Shown: in pieces, positions 52,055-60,699 of the stretch | Numbering within the stretch: the first letter of the stretch is position 1 | Layout of the letters: each line of letters starts with the position of its first letter | Assembly (NCBI RefSeq): GCF_004343585.1 | Contig: NZ_SLYW01000011.1 | Coordinates: 78,709 to 142,708 of the forward strand | DNA: 64,000 nucleotides | Origin: Neorhizobium sp. JUb45 | GTDB taxonomy: Bacteria > Pseudomonadota > Alphaproteobacteria > Rhizobiales > Rhizobiaceae | Direction: 5' to 3' | Position numbers and translations under genes: made by a program | Notes under the pieces: model-generated | Seen by the model: only the letters and a program-made list of their open reading frames with translations | What the model was told of the DNA's origin: nothing | Database searches by the model: none

Positions 52055-53065
52055 CTAAGCGCGGAAACGGTCGAAGGCGGTCAGGTGCCTTATTGGTGGA
52101 TCCGCCTCCGGATAGCGGTAAATTTCCGTGCGGAGATAGTGAAGCTCATCCGCAAGATCTGGTTCATTGACCTCGATCCACCAGGATTTCGGGCGGCCCG
52201 CACTGCCGTCGGACCAGCGGTAACCGCGTGCCTTGAGGTGATCCTTGAGGTCGAAGGGGCTGTTTTCGGCAAAAATGCGAACGCGGGATCGCAGGCTTGC
52301 GCGGTAGAGCTCCGCGAATGGGGTTGAGGCATCACCGTCGGCCTGACGATCCAGCACTTCCAGAAGTGCAAAACAATCGTCGACCGCCCGGTGGCCATCG
52401 TGGAAATAACCCGCCTGCCCGACCAGATAACCGAGTTTTGTCCCCTCAAAACCGCGCGCAGACCAATCGACCTCTGCATTGGAACAGGCCCATGCCTTGT
52501 CGTAGAATGCCGAGGAGAATGCCTCGCAGAACGGGCGATCAAACCCCGCATTGTGGGCGATGATGAGATCGGCTGGCGCGATCAAGGCACGCACGGCCTC
52601 CATGTCGATCATCTGGCCGGCAACCATTTCGTCTGTGATACCGGTCAGCCTCGTGATTTCGGCTGGAATTGATTTTCCGGGTTGCTGCAGGCCGCCATAA
52701 ATGCCTGTCACGTCGCCGATCGTGCCCTGTTCGTCAAAGGTGAAGGTGATCATGCCGATCTCTATGATCTCTTCCGTCAGATGGTTGAGACCGGTGGTTT
52801 CGGTATCCAGAATGATGCCCTTCAGCGGGAATTCAGGGCGAATGGCGGCCGCGATTTTACGCGGCTCGATTTTCTCCAAAATCCGATAACGGCCGGTGAC
52901 TGAAAGATGCGTAACCATCTCGCCCTCAGTCATAGTGTGGCCTGTTACCCGTTTGGGCGACTGCTGGGTTGCACCACGGGCAACCGCGGGCAGATCATTG
53001 GAAAACATATCGAATTGGGTCGGCAAGCCTGGCTTCCTATTGCGTAACGCCAGGCGTGCTAGCAC
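52055..53065 (-). CDS. DEDDh-family 3'-5' exonuclease
   Basis: 336 residues from a GTG at 53065 with GAGG 7 bases upstream; ATGs at 53008 and 52933 are alternatives. The exonuclease core has all acidic and His ligands: IILDTETTGLNHLTEEIIEIG (Asp-x-Glu), LIIAHNAGFDRPF, and GHRAVDDCFALLEVL (His and Asp). The C-terminal part (after about 250) has an RIFAENSPFDLKDHLKARGYRW block that in related proteins follows the nuclease. It resembles DNA polymerase III epsilon-like proteins in repair or RNA/DNA trimming. Its role is not defined by its neighbours. Confidence 0.82.
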   Translation of the reverse strand: MLARLALRNRKPGLPTQFDMFSNDLPAVARGATQQSPKRVTGHTMTEGEMVTHLSVTGRYRILEKIEPRKIAAAIRPEFPLKGIILDTETTGLNHLTEEIIEIGMITFTFDEQGTIGDVTGIYGGLQQPGKSIPAEITRLTGITDEMVAGQMIDMEAVRALIAPADLIIAHNAGFDRPFCEAFSSAFYDKAWACSNAEVDWSARGFEGTKLGYLVGQAGYFHDGHRAVDDCFALLEVLDRQADGDASTPFAELYRASLRSRVRIFAENSPFDLKDHLKARGYRWSDGSAGRPKSWWIEVNEPDLADELHYLRTEIYRYPEADPPIRHLTAFDRFRA

Positions 53066-53242
53066 GCAGGCGCCTCGCAGTCATCCGATCCCGAGCACTT
53101 GGCAGGCTAAAAAACCACGATCCCGCCGGATGCTCGTCTATCGAAATTGCTGGAGTGGCAAACATGGATATCTACCACCCAGCACTGGCATATATATCCG
53201 CGAACGGCGAGGCTCCGCCGCCGTTCGCGCTCAGCTCGATAC

Positions 53243-56200
53243 TCAACCGGCATCCGCAGATGACTGCGAGGACAACACGAGTTTTCTCGCCGCCACGAAA
53301 TCGACCTTGCCCGAACCCAGGACCGGTACGACACCGACATTGACCTCGGCAGGCACCATCATATCCATCGCCCCCTTCGATTTGGCGAAGCTCGCGAAAT
53401 CGGCACGCGTGGCGTTCGGCGCGTCGGTCAGCAGGATAAGGCGCTCCCCCTTCTTGGCATCCGGCACGGATGAGACGACGGACAGGTTGCCCGGCCAAAG
53501 CTGACCAGCCAGCGCTTCCACGGCAGCCAGAGACACCATTTCGCCGCCGATCTTGGCAAATCGCTTGGCGCGGCCGCGGATGGTGACAAAACCATCCTCG
53601 TCGATGGTGACGATATCGCCGGTATCATGCCAGCCGCCTTCGAGCGGTTCCAGAACGCCGGGATTTTCGGCTCTCAGATAACCGGCCATGACATTGGCAC
53701 CCTTGATGAACAGGCGGCCGCCTTCATCGATGCCCGGCACTGGTTCAAGCTTCCACTCCATACCCGGCATGATCTTGCCGACCGTGCCGGAACGGTTGAA
53801 CATAGGCGTGTTGAGCGAGATGACCGGCGCGGTTTCGGTAACGCCGTAACCTTCGAGAATGCGAAGGCCGAATTTTTCCATATAGGTTTCGCGGGTCGAC
53901 GCCTTGACCGGTTCGGCACCGGAAAAGATGTAGCGGATCGAACGGAAATCATAGGGATGAGCCGTGCGGGCATAACCGTTGAGGAACGTGTCGGTGCCGA
54001 AGATGATGGTGGAGTTCGACGTATAGATCAGTTCCGGCACGATGCGGTAATGCAGCGGCGACGGATAGAAATAGACCGGCACGCCGGCAACCAGCGGCAG
54101 GACAGTACCGGCGGTCAGGCCAAAAGAGTGGAAGACCGGCAGGATGTTGAACACCTTGTCGCCGGAGTGGAAATCGATACGCGAGGCCGCCTGGGCGGCA
54201 TTCGACAGGATGTTGCGATGGGTGAGCACCACGCCCTTCGGAGACCCTTCGGAACCGGAGGTGAAGAGGATGACGGCGGTATCTTCCGCCGTCTGCTTCA
54301 CCAGCGGTTTGTATCGGCGGATGAGGCCCAAAACCTTGTCGAAGGCGTTGATCGTCTGACGCAGATCGTCCAGCCAGACAATGGTCACTTCCTTTTCGAG
54401 TTCGGCGATGATGGGCGCAAGCTTGCCCTGCGTGACGAATGCGTGTGAGCACAGGACATGCTTCACCTGAGCCGCTTTGCAGGCCGACAGGATATTGGCG
54501 GCACCGGCGGTGAAGTTCAGCATGGCTGGAACCTTGCCGGCCGACATGACACCGAGCACGGTTGCAGCAGTGCCATTGGCATTCGGCAGCATCACACCGA
54601 GCGTCTTTTCGTTCGGGAACATCGCCTTGAACTTTGCGCCCAGAACGGCGGCGCCGGTGAGGAGCTTGCCATAGGACAAAGGACCGCTGATCGGGTCTTC
54701 GACGGCAAGCTTGCCGCCACCCTTTTCCTGCGCCGTTTCGATGATGCGCTCGAGCACGGTGAGGTTGGTGTTGGTGGTCTTGAACAAGAGCATCGACATG
54801 ATCTTGTAGAGCGCGGCACCGGCGGCGATACGACGCATGCGACCCTTCAGGTCTTCCGGCACTTCGAGGCGCACCGGTTCAAGGATCGTCACCTTGACCT
54901 TGGGGAACAGGCGGCGACGCACCTGACCGCCGGAAAGCCTCGAAAAATAGCTCTTTTCCAGACCATCGATACGGACAGGCACGATCATCGAGCCGGTCTT
55001 GTCGGCCACCATGGCAGCACCGTCATAAACCTTCATCAGCGTGCCGGTCACCGTCAGGCGGCCTTCCGGGAAAATGCCGATGGCGTTGCCATCCTGCGCC
55101 ACCTTGATGAGCGAGCGCGTCGCCATCGGCTTGGTCGGATCGAGCGGCAGGAATTTGGCCATCTTCAGGAAGGGGCGAACCCACCACGCCTGGGCGATCT
55201 TGTAATCGACGGCGAAGACCGGCTCTTCCTCGGTAATGGCGAGCGCCAGCGCACCATCGAGAAAGCTGACATGGTTGAGCGCGATGATCGGCGCGCGGCC
55301 GGCCTTGCGGATGTTTTCCAGACCTTCGACTTCCAACCGCATGAAGGCGCGGAACAGGATCGAGATGAAATCGCGAAACGGATTGGTCGGCAGTGTCTTC
55401 AGCATCAGCCATGCGACGCCGATATTGATGATGGACAGGCCGAGAATGATCATAGGCACCGACATGCCGACCGCCTGCAGAACGGCGACAAGTGCAAGAC
55501 CGATGGTGATGAACAGGGCCGACAGCACGTTGGCGCCACCGATGACACGGGCACGGCGTTTTTCATCCGCCCAGGTCTGCATGGCGGCAAAGGTCGGGAC
55601 GGCGAGGAAAGCACCACCGATCGCCATGCCGGCAAGATCGATCGCCACACGGATGGTGTTCTGGCCGGCGAAGAAATCTGTGATTGTCTGCGCATGCGTG
55701 GTGGACTGCAGACCCCACAGGTTCCAAGCAAGATCGATGCCGAACAGGGCGATGATGGCGGTGCCGACCGGTGCCGGCAGAAGCACGACACGGCCGGCCG
55801 ACATCCAGCCGGCGATGGCCGAACCGACCGCAATCGAGATCGCGAAGATGGCGAGATAGGCCGGCACGACGAGTTCTGAACCGCCGAGAATCTCGCTGAC
55901 CATGATCGGCAGCATCGACATGACGAAAGCGCCCACGAACCAGAACCAGCAATTCATAAGCGCCGAGCGCCAGACGCGAGTATCCTCGCGCAATTCCTTC
56001 ACCAGCGTCAGGCTGGAACGCAGCACATTTTTGTCGATGACGAGAGAGGGCGCCTGAGCGCCGGTGCGCGGGATCATCCGTGCCGACAGCCAGCACAGGA
56101 CCGACAGCACCATCATCATCGGGCCAAAGATCCAGACGCTGTCCCCCTCGGCAAAGGCAAGAGCCGCGACGATCGTGCCGGTGAGGATGGCGATGAACGT

Positions 56201-56638
56201 GCCGCCCTCGATCCAGGCATTGGCCTTGGGCAGATCCCGGGTTTCGAGAAGGTCCGGCAGGATGCCGTACTTGATCGGGCCGAACAGCGCCGAGATGACG
56301 CCGAAACCGAACAGGGCGACCATGAGAACGGAAATCGAAGAAAAGGCGATGCCGATGACCGAGATGGCGGCGATGCCGATTTCGGCAAACTTCAGCCGTT
56401 CGGCCATCTGCGCCTTGTCGTGCTTGTCCGCAAGTTCGCCGCCGAGCGCCGACAGGAGCAGGAAGGGCACGATGAAGATACCGCCCGCCAGCGTGACGAG
56501 GGCCGCACCTTCGGCGGCCATCGTTGCCAGGATGAGGAAGATCAGCGTCTGTTTGAGAAAGTTGTCGTTGAAAGCGGAGAGGAACTGCGTCCAGAACAGC
56601 GGCGCAAATTTTTTCGATTTCATCAGACTATCGTGCAT
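53243..56638 (-). CDS. aas: Fused MFS / PlsC acyltransferase / acyl-ACP synthetase (Aas-like)
   Basis: 1131 residues. Residues 1-415 form an MFS-type membrane domain (12 helices, LplT-like), then a PlsC acyltransferase with NHVSFLDG (near 454) and FPEGRLT, then an AMP-forming acyl-activating domain with FTSGSEGSPKG (near 791), YGVTETAPVISLN and WHDTGDI. This arrangement is the known lysophospholipid flippase/acyl-ACP ligase/2-acyl-GPE acyltransferase that repairs lysophospholipids in the inner membrane. GGAAAG lies before the ATG. All three domains look intact. Confidence 0.92.
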   Translation of the reverse strand: MHDSLMKSKKFAPLFWTQFLSAFNDNFLKQTLIFLILATMAAEGAALVTLAGGIFIVPFLLLSALGGELADKHDKAQMAERLKFAEIGIAAISVIGIAFSSISVLMVALFGFGVISALFGPIKYGILPDLLETRDLPKANAWIEGGTFIAILTGTIVAALAFAEGDSVWIFGPMMMVLSVLCWLSARMIPRTGAQAPSLVIDKNVLRSSLTLVKELREDTRVWRSALMNCWFWFVGAFVMSMLPIMVSEILGGSELVVPAYLAIFAISIAVGSAIAGWMSAGRVVLLPAPVGTAIIALFGIDLAWNLWGLQSTTHAQTITDFFAGQNTIRVAIDLAGMAIGGAFLAVPTFAAMQTWADEKRRARVIGGANVLSALFITIGLALVAVLQAVGMSVPMIILGLSIINIGVAWLMLKTLPTNPFRDFISILFRAFMRLEVEGLENIRKAGRAPIIALNHVSFLDGALALAITEEEPVFAVDYKIAQAWWVRPFLKMAKFLPLDPTKPMATRSLIKVAQDGNAIGIFPEGRLTVTGTLMKVYDGAAMVADKTGSMIVPVRIDGLEKSYFSRLSGGQVRRRLFPKVKVTILEPVRLEVPEDLKGRMRRIAAGAALYKIMSMLLFKTTNTNLTVLERIIETAQEKGGGKLAVEDPISGPLSYGKLLTGAAVLGAKFKAMFPNEKTLGVMLPNANGTAATVLGVMSAGKVPAMLNFTAGAANILSACKAAQVKHVLCSHAFVTQGKLAPIIAELEKEVTIVWLDDLRQTINAFDKVLGLIRRYKPLVKQTAEDTAVILFTSGSEGSPKGVVLTHRNILSNAAQAASRIDFHSGDKVFNILPVFHSFGLTAGTVLPLVAGVPVYFYPSPLHYRIVPELIYTSNSTIIFGTDTFLNGYARTAHPYDFRSIRYIFSGAEPVKASTRETYMEKFGLRILEGYGVTETAPVISLNTPMFNRSGTVGKIMPGMEWKLEPVPGIDEGGRLFIKGANVMAGYLRAENPGVLEPLEGGWHDTGDIVTIDEDGFVTIRGRAKRFAKIGGEMVSLAAVEALAGQLWPGNLSVVSSVPDAKKGERLILLTDAPNATRADFASFAKSKGAMDMMVPAEVNVGVVPVLGSGKVDFVAARKLVLSSQSSADAG

Positions 56639-56730
56639 GGCGCTTTCCTTTTCGGTCGCGGCAGGAAGACCACGGAGATGTTAGGCAATCATTGAAAGCC
56701 AGAACAACTCCGCGGCATCGTTAACGAATT

Positions 56731-57012
56731 TTAGTTGTCGCTGTCGCGGTTGAACTTGACGAGCAGCTTCTCGGTCTTGGCGTCTTCGATCTTCCGGATC
56801 AGCTTCTCCGATTCCGAATTGTCACGCAGGGTTTTGGTGATGTTCACTGTTGTCTGAACAAGCATGATGATGCCCATGGTGAGATAACCCTTGCCCCACA
56901 GATCGAGCGGCATCATCCAGAGACCCAGCGCCAGCATGAAAGCTGCCGCACCAAAAGAGATGTAGGAGAAGCTGACCCAGCTGGCGGAATGTTTCTGAAA
57001 ACTGTCGTTCAT
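56731..57012 (-). CDS. YiaA/YiaB-type small inner membrane protein
   Basis: 93 residues. Two hydrophobic helices (about 11-30 and 41-60) match the YiaA/B two-helix family, with a conserved ASWVSFSYISFG start and WGKGYLTMG between them. A charged C-terminal tail (ESEKLIRKIEDAKTEKLL) is cytoplasmic. In enterobacteria these genes have stress-related roles. It lies 35 bases downstream of the PspA-like gene, so the two are probably one operon controlled by the divergent TetR. Confidence 0.85.
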   Translation of the reverse strand: MNDSFQKHSASWVSFSYISFGAAAFMLALGLWMMPLDLWGKGYLTMGIIMLVQTTVNITKTLRDNSESEKLIRKIEDAKTEKLLVKFNRDSDN

Positions 57013-57047
57013 GGTGATGTTCCTTCGTAAGATTGTGCGAATGAGGT

Positions 57048-57734
57048 TCAGGCGGTTGCTTCGAGGCGGGTGCGAAGACGTGCCAGCACGTCATCGGCGG
57101 AGGAGCGCAGCGGCGCACCGCACCCGGCCTCTGCCAACCGCTCAATCAGACCGGCCGTGCGGGACGGGCCTTCCATCTGCCTGAGCACGGCGGAAACCGT
57201 GTCCGTCTGTTTCTGGCGATCACGCAGGCGTTCGAGTGTCCGCTCGGCGTCATCCAGCGTGGCGAGGCTCACGCCGCTCGCGGCGTGATCGATCTTCTGC
57301 GCGGCATCGGTGGCACGGGCCAGACGCTCTCCGCGCTGCAGTTCCTTCAGGCGCCCTTCCGCCGCGCGTACTGTTGCCTCGAGGTTGGCAATTGCCGCAG
57401 AGAACTGGGCCTGTGCCTGCTCCGACGCGGTGCGTTCGGCTTCGAGGAATGCGATCGCATCCGCCGCTTCGCGGGCCAGATGGTCATTCCCTTTGGAGAG
57501 TGCTGTCAGCGTGCGCTCCTCAAGATCGACGATCCGCGACAGGATCACCGCATGCTGGCTGCGCTCCTTTTCGTTCTGCGCAATGGCAACAGCCAGCGCA
57601 TATTGTGCCGACTGGATGGCCTGAGCCGCTTCGCGGATCTGCTGGGCGAGCAGAGGCATGGCGTGTCGATCAGCGACGGCCTGTTCCGCATCATGTGCTT
57701 TACCGCGCAGAAGTGTTGCAATCAGGTTGAACAT
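57048..57734 (-). CDS. PspA/IM30-family-like coiled-coil protein
   Basis: 228 residues from the ATG at 57734 (GGGAG 7 bases upstream). It begins with an amphipathic helix (MFNLIATLLRGKAHDAEQA), then long alpha-helical stretches rich in Ala, Glu and Arg, like PspA/IM30 proteins that stabilise the inner membrane under stress. The pairing with a YiaA-like membrane protein supports an envelope role. The C-terminus GAPLRSSADDVLARLR is not typical of PspA, so the family call is moderate. Confidence 0.65.
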   Translation of the reverse strand: MFNLIATLLRGKAHDAEQAVADRHAMPLLAQQIREAAQAIQSAQYALAVAIAQNEKERSQHAVILSRIVDLEERTLTALSKGNDHLAREAADAIAFLEAERTASEQAQAQFSAAIANLEATVRAAEGRLKELQRGERLARATDAAQKIDHAASGVSLATLDDAERTLERLRDRQKQTDTVSAVLRQMEGPSRTAGLIERLAEAGCGAPLRSSADDVLARLRTRLEATA

Positions 57735-57751
57735 TGGGCCTCTCCCGTTTA

Positions 57752-57823
57752 TGAACACTGTTCACTAATGAATGGATCGCATAATTCTGAACGATGTTCA
57801 ATAATTATTTTGAACATCGTTCA
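57752..57823. promoter_or_regulatory. Three TGAAC-N3-GTTCA operator sites
   Basis: TGAACACTGTTCA (57752-57764), TGAACGATGTTCA (57788-57800) and TGAACATCGTTCA (57811-57823) share the palindrome TGAAC-N3-GTTCA. The last two are exact reverse complements of each other across a 10-base spacer. All lie between the divergent PspA-like and TetR starts, the expected place for TetR autorepression and control of the envelope operon. Confidence 0.8.
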
Positions 57824-57845
57824 TAATTTTATTGGGATGACTGGC

Positions 57846-58454
57846 ATGGGTCGACGGGAAGACAAACGGGAAGACCTGCGGGCAAGGTTGCTGGAGGCCG
57901 CACGCGAGCGGATCATGCGCGATGGCCTTGCGAACCTGCGCGCACGCGACGTGACACAGGATGCCGGCTGCGCACTCGGCGGCCTCTATAGCGCCTATGC
58001 GGATCTCAACGATCTGATCATTCACGTCAATTCGACCACACTCAAGGCGCTCGAGCAGTCGCTGGCGCTGGCGGAAGTGAAATACAAGTCGCCGACCGAT
58101 CGCCTCCGCAATCTGGCACAGGGATACCTGAAATTCGCAGTGGCCAACCGCAATCTCTGGAAGGCTCTGTTCGAACATTATCTGCCGGAAGACACGCCCT
58201 CTCCCGAATGGCACCTCGAGGAACACCTGTTCCTTATGAGTGTCATCGCCGAACCGCTGTCGGAACTGCAGCCGGAGATGAGTGCGGAAGACAGGGCAGT
58301 GCGCGCACGCACCCTGTTCGGTGCCGTGCACGGCATCATCAGCATTACGCTGGAAGCACGCTTTGTCGGCCTGCCGCCGGAACGGCTGCAGCGCGAACTC
58401 GATGAGATCATCATTATGATCGCTGCCGGTGCCGCGTCGCTTCGGGAAAGCTGA
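57846..58454 (+). CDS. TetR-family transcriptional regulator
   Basis: About 202 residues from the ATG at 57846 (GGGA 8 bases upstream; an ATG at 57837 is also possible). The DNA-binding domain has LLEAARERIMRDGLANLRARDVTQDAGCALGGLYSAYADLNDLI, a typical TetR helix-turn-helix; the rest is a helical ligand domain (LWKALFEHYLPEDTPSPEW). It is divergent from the PspA-like/YiaA-like operon, with three palindromic sites in between, so it likely represses both. Confidence 0.88.
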   Translation: MGRREDKREDLRARLLEAARERIMRDGLANLRARDVTQDAGCALGGLYSAYADLNDLIIHVNSTTLKALEQSLALAEVKYKSPTDRLRNLAQGYLKFAVANRNLWKALFEHYLPEDTPSPEWHLEEHLFLMSVIAEPLSELQPEMSAEDRAVRARTLFGAVHGIISITLEARFVGLPPERLQRELDEIIIMIAAGAASLRES

Positions 58455-58520
58455 AGCCTCAACGGTGTCGATCGTCGTCGACGCGATCCCGGCTGATGGC
58501 ACCGCCTGTTTCCGTCCGCT

Positions 58521-58942
58521 TCAGAATCCTGAATAGCTCCTCATGGCCTGCACATAGTCTGCAAACGCCATGGGCATCCTGACGGCATGAAAAATCACCT
58601 CATCCCAGATCGCTCCGCCCTTCCCCGCCTGCCTGATCGCCTCCTCACCGAGAGCTGGTGGCTGGAAGAGAAAACGGATCCCGAAGACAACATCCTATCC
58701 GCGTTCACGCGCTGTGATGGATCCCGAAATCTCCAGCCAAGCCATCGTGAGGTTTCGACATGCAACTGACGAAGGCTGAACACATCGCCCTGCACCAAGC
58801 CTTTGGCGCTTGACGCTTCCATCCGGACGCAGATCCTCAATCTCCTGAAGGATCTGCGTATATGCTCGATCCGGCCGTATTGTTCATCAGCCACGCCCTG
58901 CCAGTGGCGCGCCAGATACGCGGCCGGATCATCGTAATCCAC
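58521..58942 (-). pseudogene. Possible degraded or frameshifted coding stretch
   Basis: Two minus-strand segments look protein-like in composition but are in different frames: one from about 58942 (DYDDPAAYLARHWQGVADEQ) and one ending at a TGA at 58521 (AIWDEVIFHAVRMPMAFADY). A change of frame near 58700 would join them. Neither part matches a family I know. It lies just downstream of the haem peroxidase gene. The whole 58455-59058 gap holds nothing else recognisable. Confidence 0.25.
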
Positions 58943-59058
58943 ACAAAACGGGGCATGACTGTGTTTCGGCGCGGAATATTGAACGCCGATAAGCGGTCAA
59001 CATTCCAAGCCGATTGACAGCTTCCATCTGATCAGCCCAGGCGAGGGACGATAAGAGC

Positions 59059-60699
59059 TTAAAACTGGACGTGAGTTCTACGCCAGTCATTCCGGGTCAT
59101 CCTGATCGTCGTCACATCGGGATCAGGTGGCGTCTTCGCCCCGATATTGCGCGCAAGGATATCGGAAAGACTTCCGGTCTTCTCGATTGTCTCCATGCCG
59201 TAATCGCTGAATGTCTTCACGTTGAAGACTTGTTTCGACAGGAGGGGGTTGTTGAGTGCCTGAGAGAACGCATCCAAGGCCACCATGGCACCGAGTAGAG
59301 GCGGCATCGGCGTATTGGGACCGTTGTCCTCGGCAAACAGTCCGACATAGAAATCGACATTGTCGGGATGGCCATACAATTCTTTGAGTTCCGCGCGAAG
59401 TGCATCGTCAGCAGTCACGCAATCGAAGCCGTCGATCGGTTTCATTTTCATCGCCTGGCGATAGGCATTGTAGCCCTGCAAGCACTGGTCGCGGTTCTGC
59501 TGGATCGCCAGCGTTTCAATCGTCATGCCCCGCGCCAGAAAAATCGCCGTGTTGTGCAGATCCAGTTTCGTCGCATGTGTTTCGGCAACCCATTTGAAGG
59601 CGCTGTAGAGCCCCGCCTTCACCAGCAGCGTGTTGTCCAGCAACATCGTCGCAGAATCGACCATGCCGCCGTTCCAACGCATCTTTTCCGGGATCAAAGA
59701 ATGCCAGCGGTAAAGAAGCGAGAATTCCACCGTCATCCAGTTGGGACGGTTCCACGGCGCCGGCCATGCGACAGCCGGATCGGCCCTCAGGTGGAGACAG
59801 GCCGAAGAGATGTGGTTGATATATTCTTCGACGACGACTTTGATGAACAGTACGATGACGACGTTGCGAGCTGTCTCGAAGACGCGAGTGTCATCCCAGT
59901 CGGGATTGCATCGCTCCAGTTGACCGGCGAGGCGATTATGTTCCCTCAGGAACAGAGTGTTCATCATACCGACAAGCGCAGTCGAATGGGCCCGGTCGCC
60001 ACCGACTGCGAAAATGTAGCGACGAGAATGCTCCCCTGCCGACCAGTCGTCATGCATACCCAGCGGCTTGTCGAGCAGACCGGCACCATGATCGTCGATG
60101 AACTCCGTGCTGAGGTCACTCGTATTCATCTGGTAAAGCGAGGGCGGAAACTCTTCACCCTCGATATCCTGCGATTTCAGTCGCCCCTTGCGTCCAGGTT
60201 CTTCCGAGCACAGCCTCAGCGCCTTCGTCTGCGCAGGCGTGCGACCGTAAAGCGGAGAAAGGTCGATATCATGGTTCGACGTAGTCTTGCGTCGATCCTT
60301 GGAATCCGTTCGCAGAAACCCGTCGGTAAGATACTGGGCGAAGATGGGAAATAGCAGGGTCGACTTGGGACACTCCCGCTGCACCCCGTCGCGCGGAACA
60401 AAAAGCGCGGCAACGTCGGTCACCGGCGGCAGGTCCGTTCGCGGTTGGGCAGGCGGGATCGAGCGGCCGAGATAGGTCTTGTCGGTGAGTGACGTCCACG
60501 AGGTGTAGCTTTCGCATGTGCTTAAGGGGTGCGGGCGAAAGGCTGCGGCATTGCAGGCGAAATTGATGATGAGCCTGTTCGCTAGCCTTGCCAGGAATGG
60601 CATCTGCTCGACCAGCCACCACAGCGAAGCGAAATTCTGCAGCACGTAGCTGCGGAGCCGATGCCCCAGTCCATCGCATCTCTTGCTCCGCGCGCTCAT
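59059..60699 (-). CDS. Cyclooxygenase/linoleate-dioxygenase-like haem peroxidase-family protein
   Basis: 546 residues, close to prostaglandin synthase size, whose ATG overlaps the P450 stop (ATGA). The animal haem peroxidase fold is clear: FPIFAQYLTDGFLRTD (117-132), LFLREHNRLAGQL, VVEEYINHIS, and EFSLLYRWHSLIPE, in which Tyr330 aligns with the COX catalytic Tyr385 and His333 with its proximal His388. A C-terminal MKMKPIDGF and the NPLLSKQVF block also align. The distal His207 position is Asp126 here, so peroxidase activity may be lost while the radical tyrosine is kept. Fatty-acid dioxygenation is the likely reaction. No signal peptide is visible. Confidence 0.8.
   Translation of the reverse strand: MSARSKRCDGLGHRLRSYVLQNFASLWWLVEQMPFLARLANRLIINFACNAAAFRPHPLSTCESYTSWTSLTDKTYLGRSIPPAQPRTDLPPVTDVAALFVPRDGVQRECPKSTLLFPIFAQYLTDGFLRTDSKDRRKTTSNHDIDLSPLYGRTPAQTKALRLCSEEPGRKGRLKSQDIEGEEFPPSLYQMNTSDLSTEFIDDHGAGLLDKPLGMHDDWSAGEHSRRYIFAVGGDRAHSTALVGMMNTLFLREHNRLAGQLERCNPDWDDTRVFETARNVVIVLFIKVVVEEYINHISSACLHLRADPAVAWPAPWNRPNWMTVEFSLLYRWHSLIPEKMRWNGGMVDSATMLLDNTLLVKAGLYSAFKWVAETHATKLDLHNTAIFLARGMTIETLAIQQNRDQCLQGYNAYRQAMKMKPIDGFDCVTADDALRAELKELYGHPDNVDFYVGLFAEDNGPNTPMPPLLGAMVALDAFSQALNNPLLSKQVFNVKTFSDYGMETIEKTGSLSDILARNIGAKTPPDPDVTTIRMTRNDWRRTHVQF

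Noticed and set aside
57285..57836. Upstream extension of the TetR frame to 389 codons
   Set aside because: The extension is antisense to the PspA-like gene and crosses the operator region; the ATG at 57846 has a proper ribosome site and a normal TetR length.
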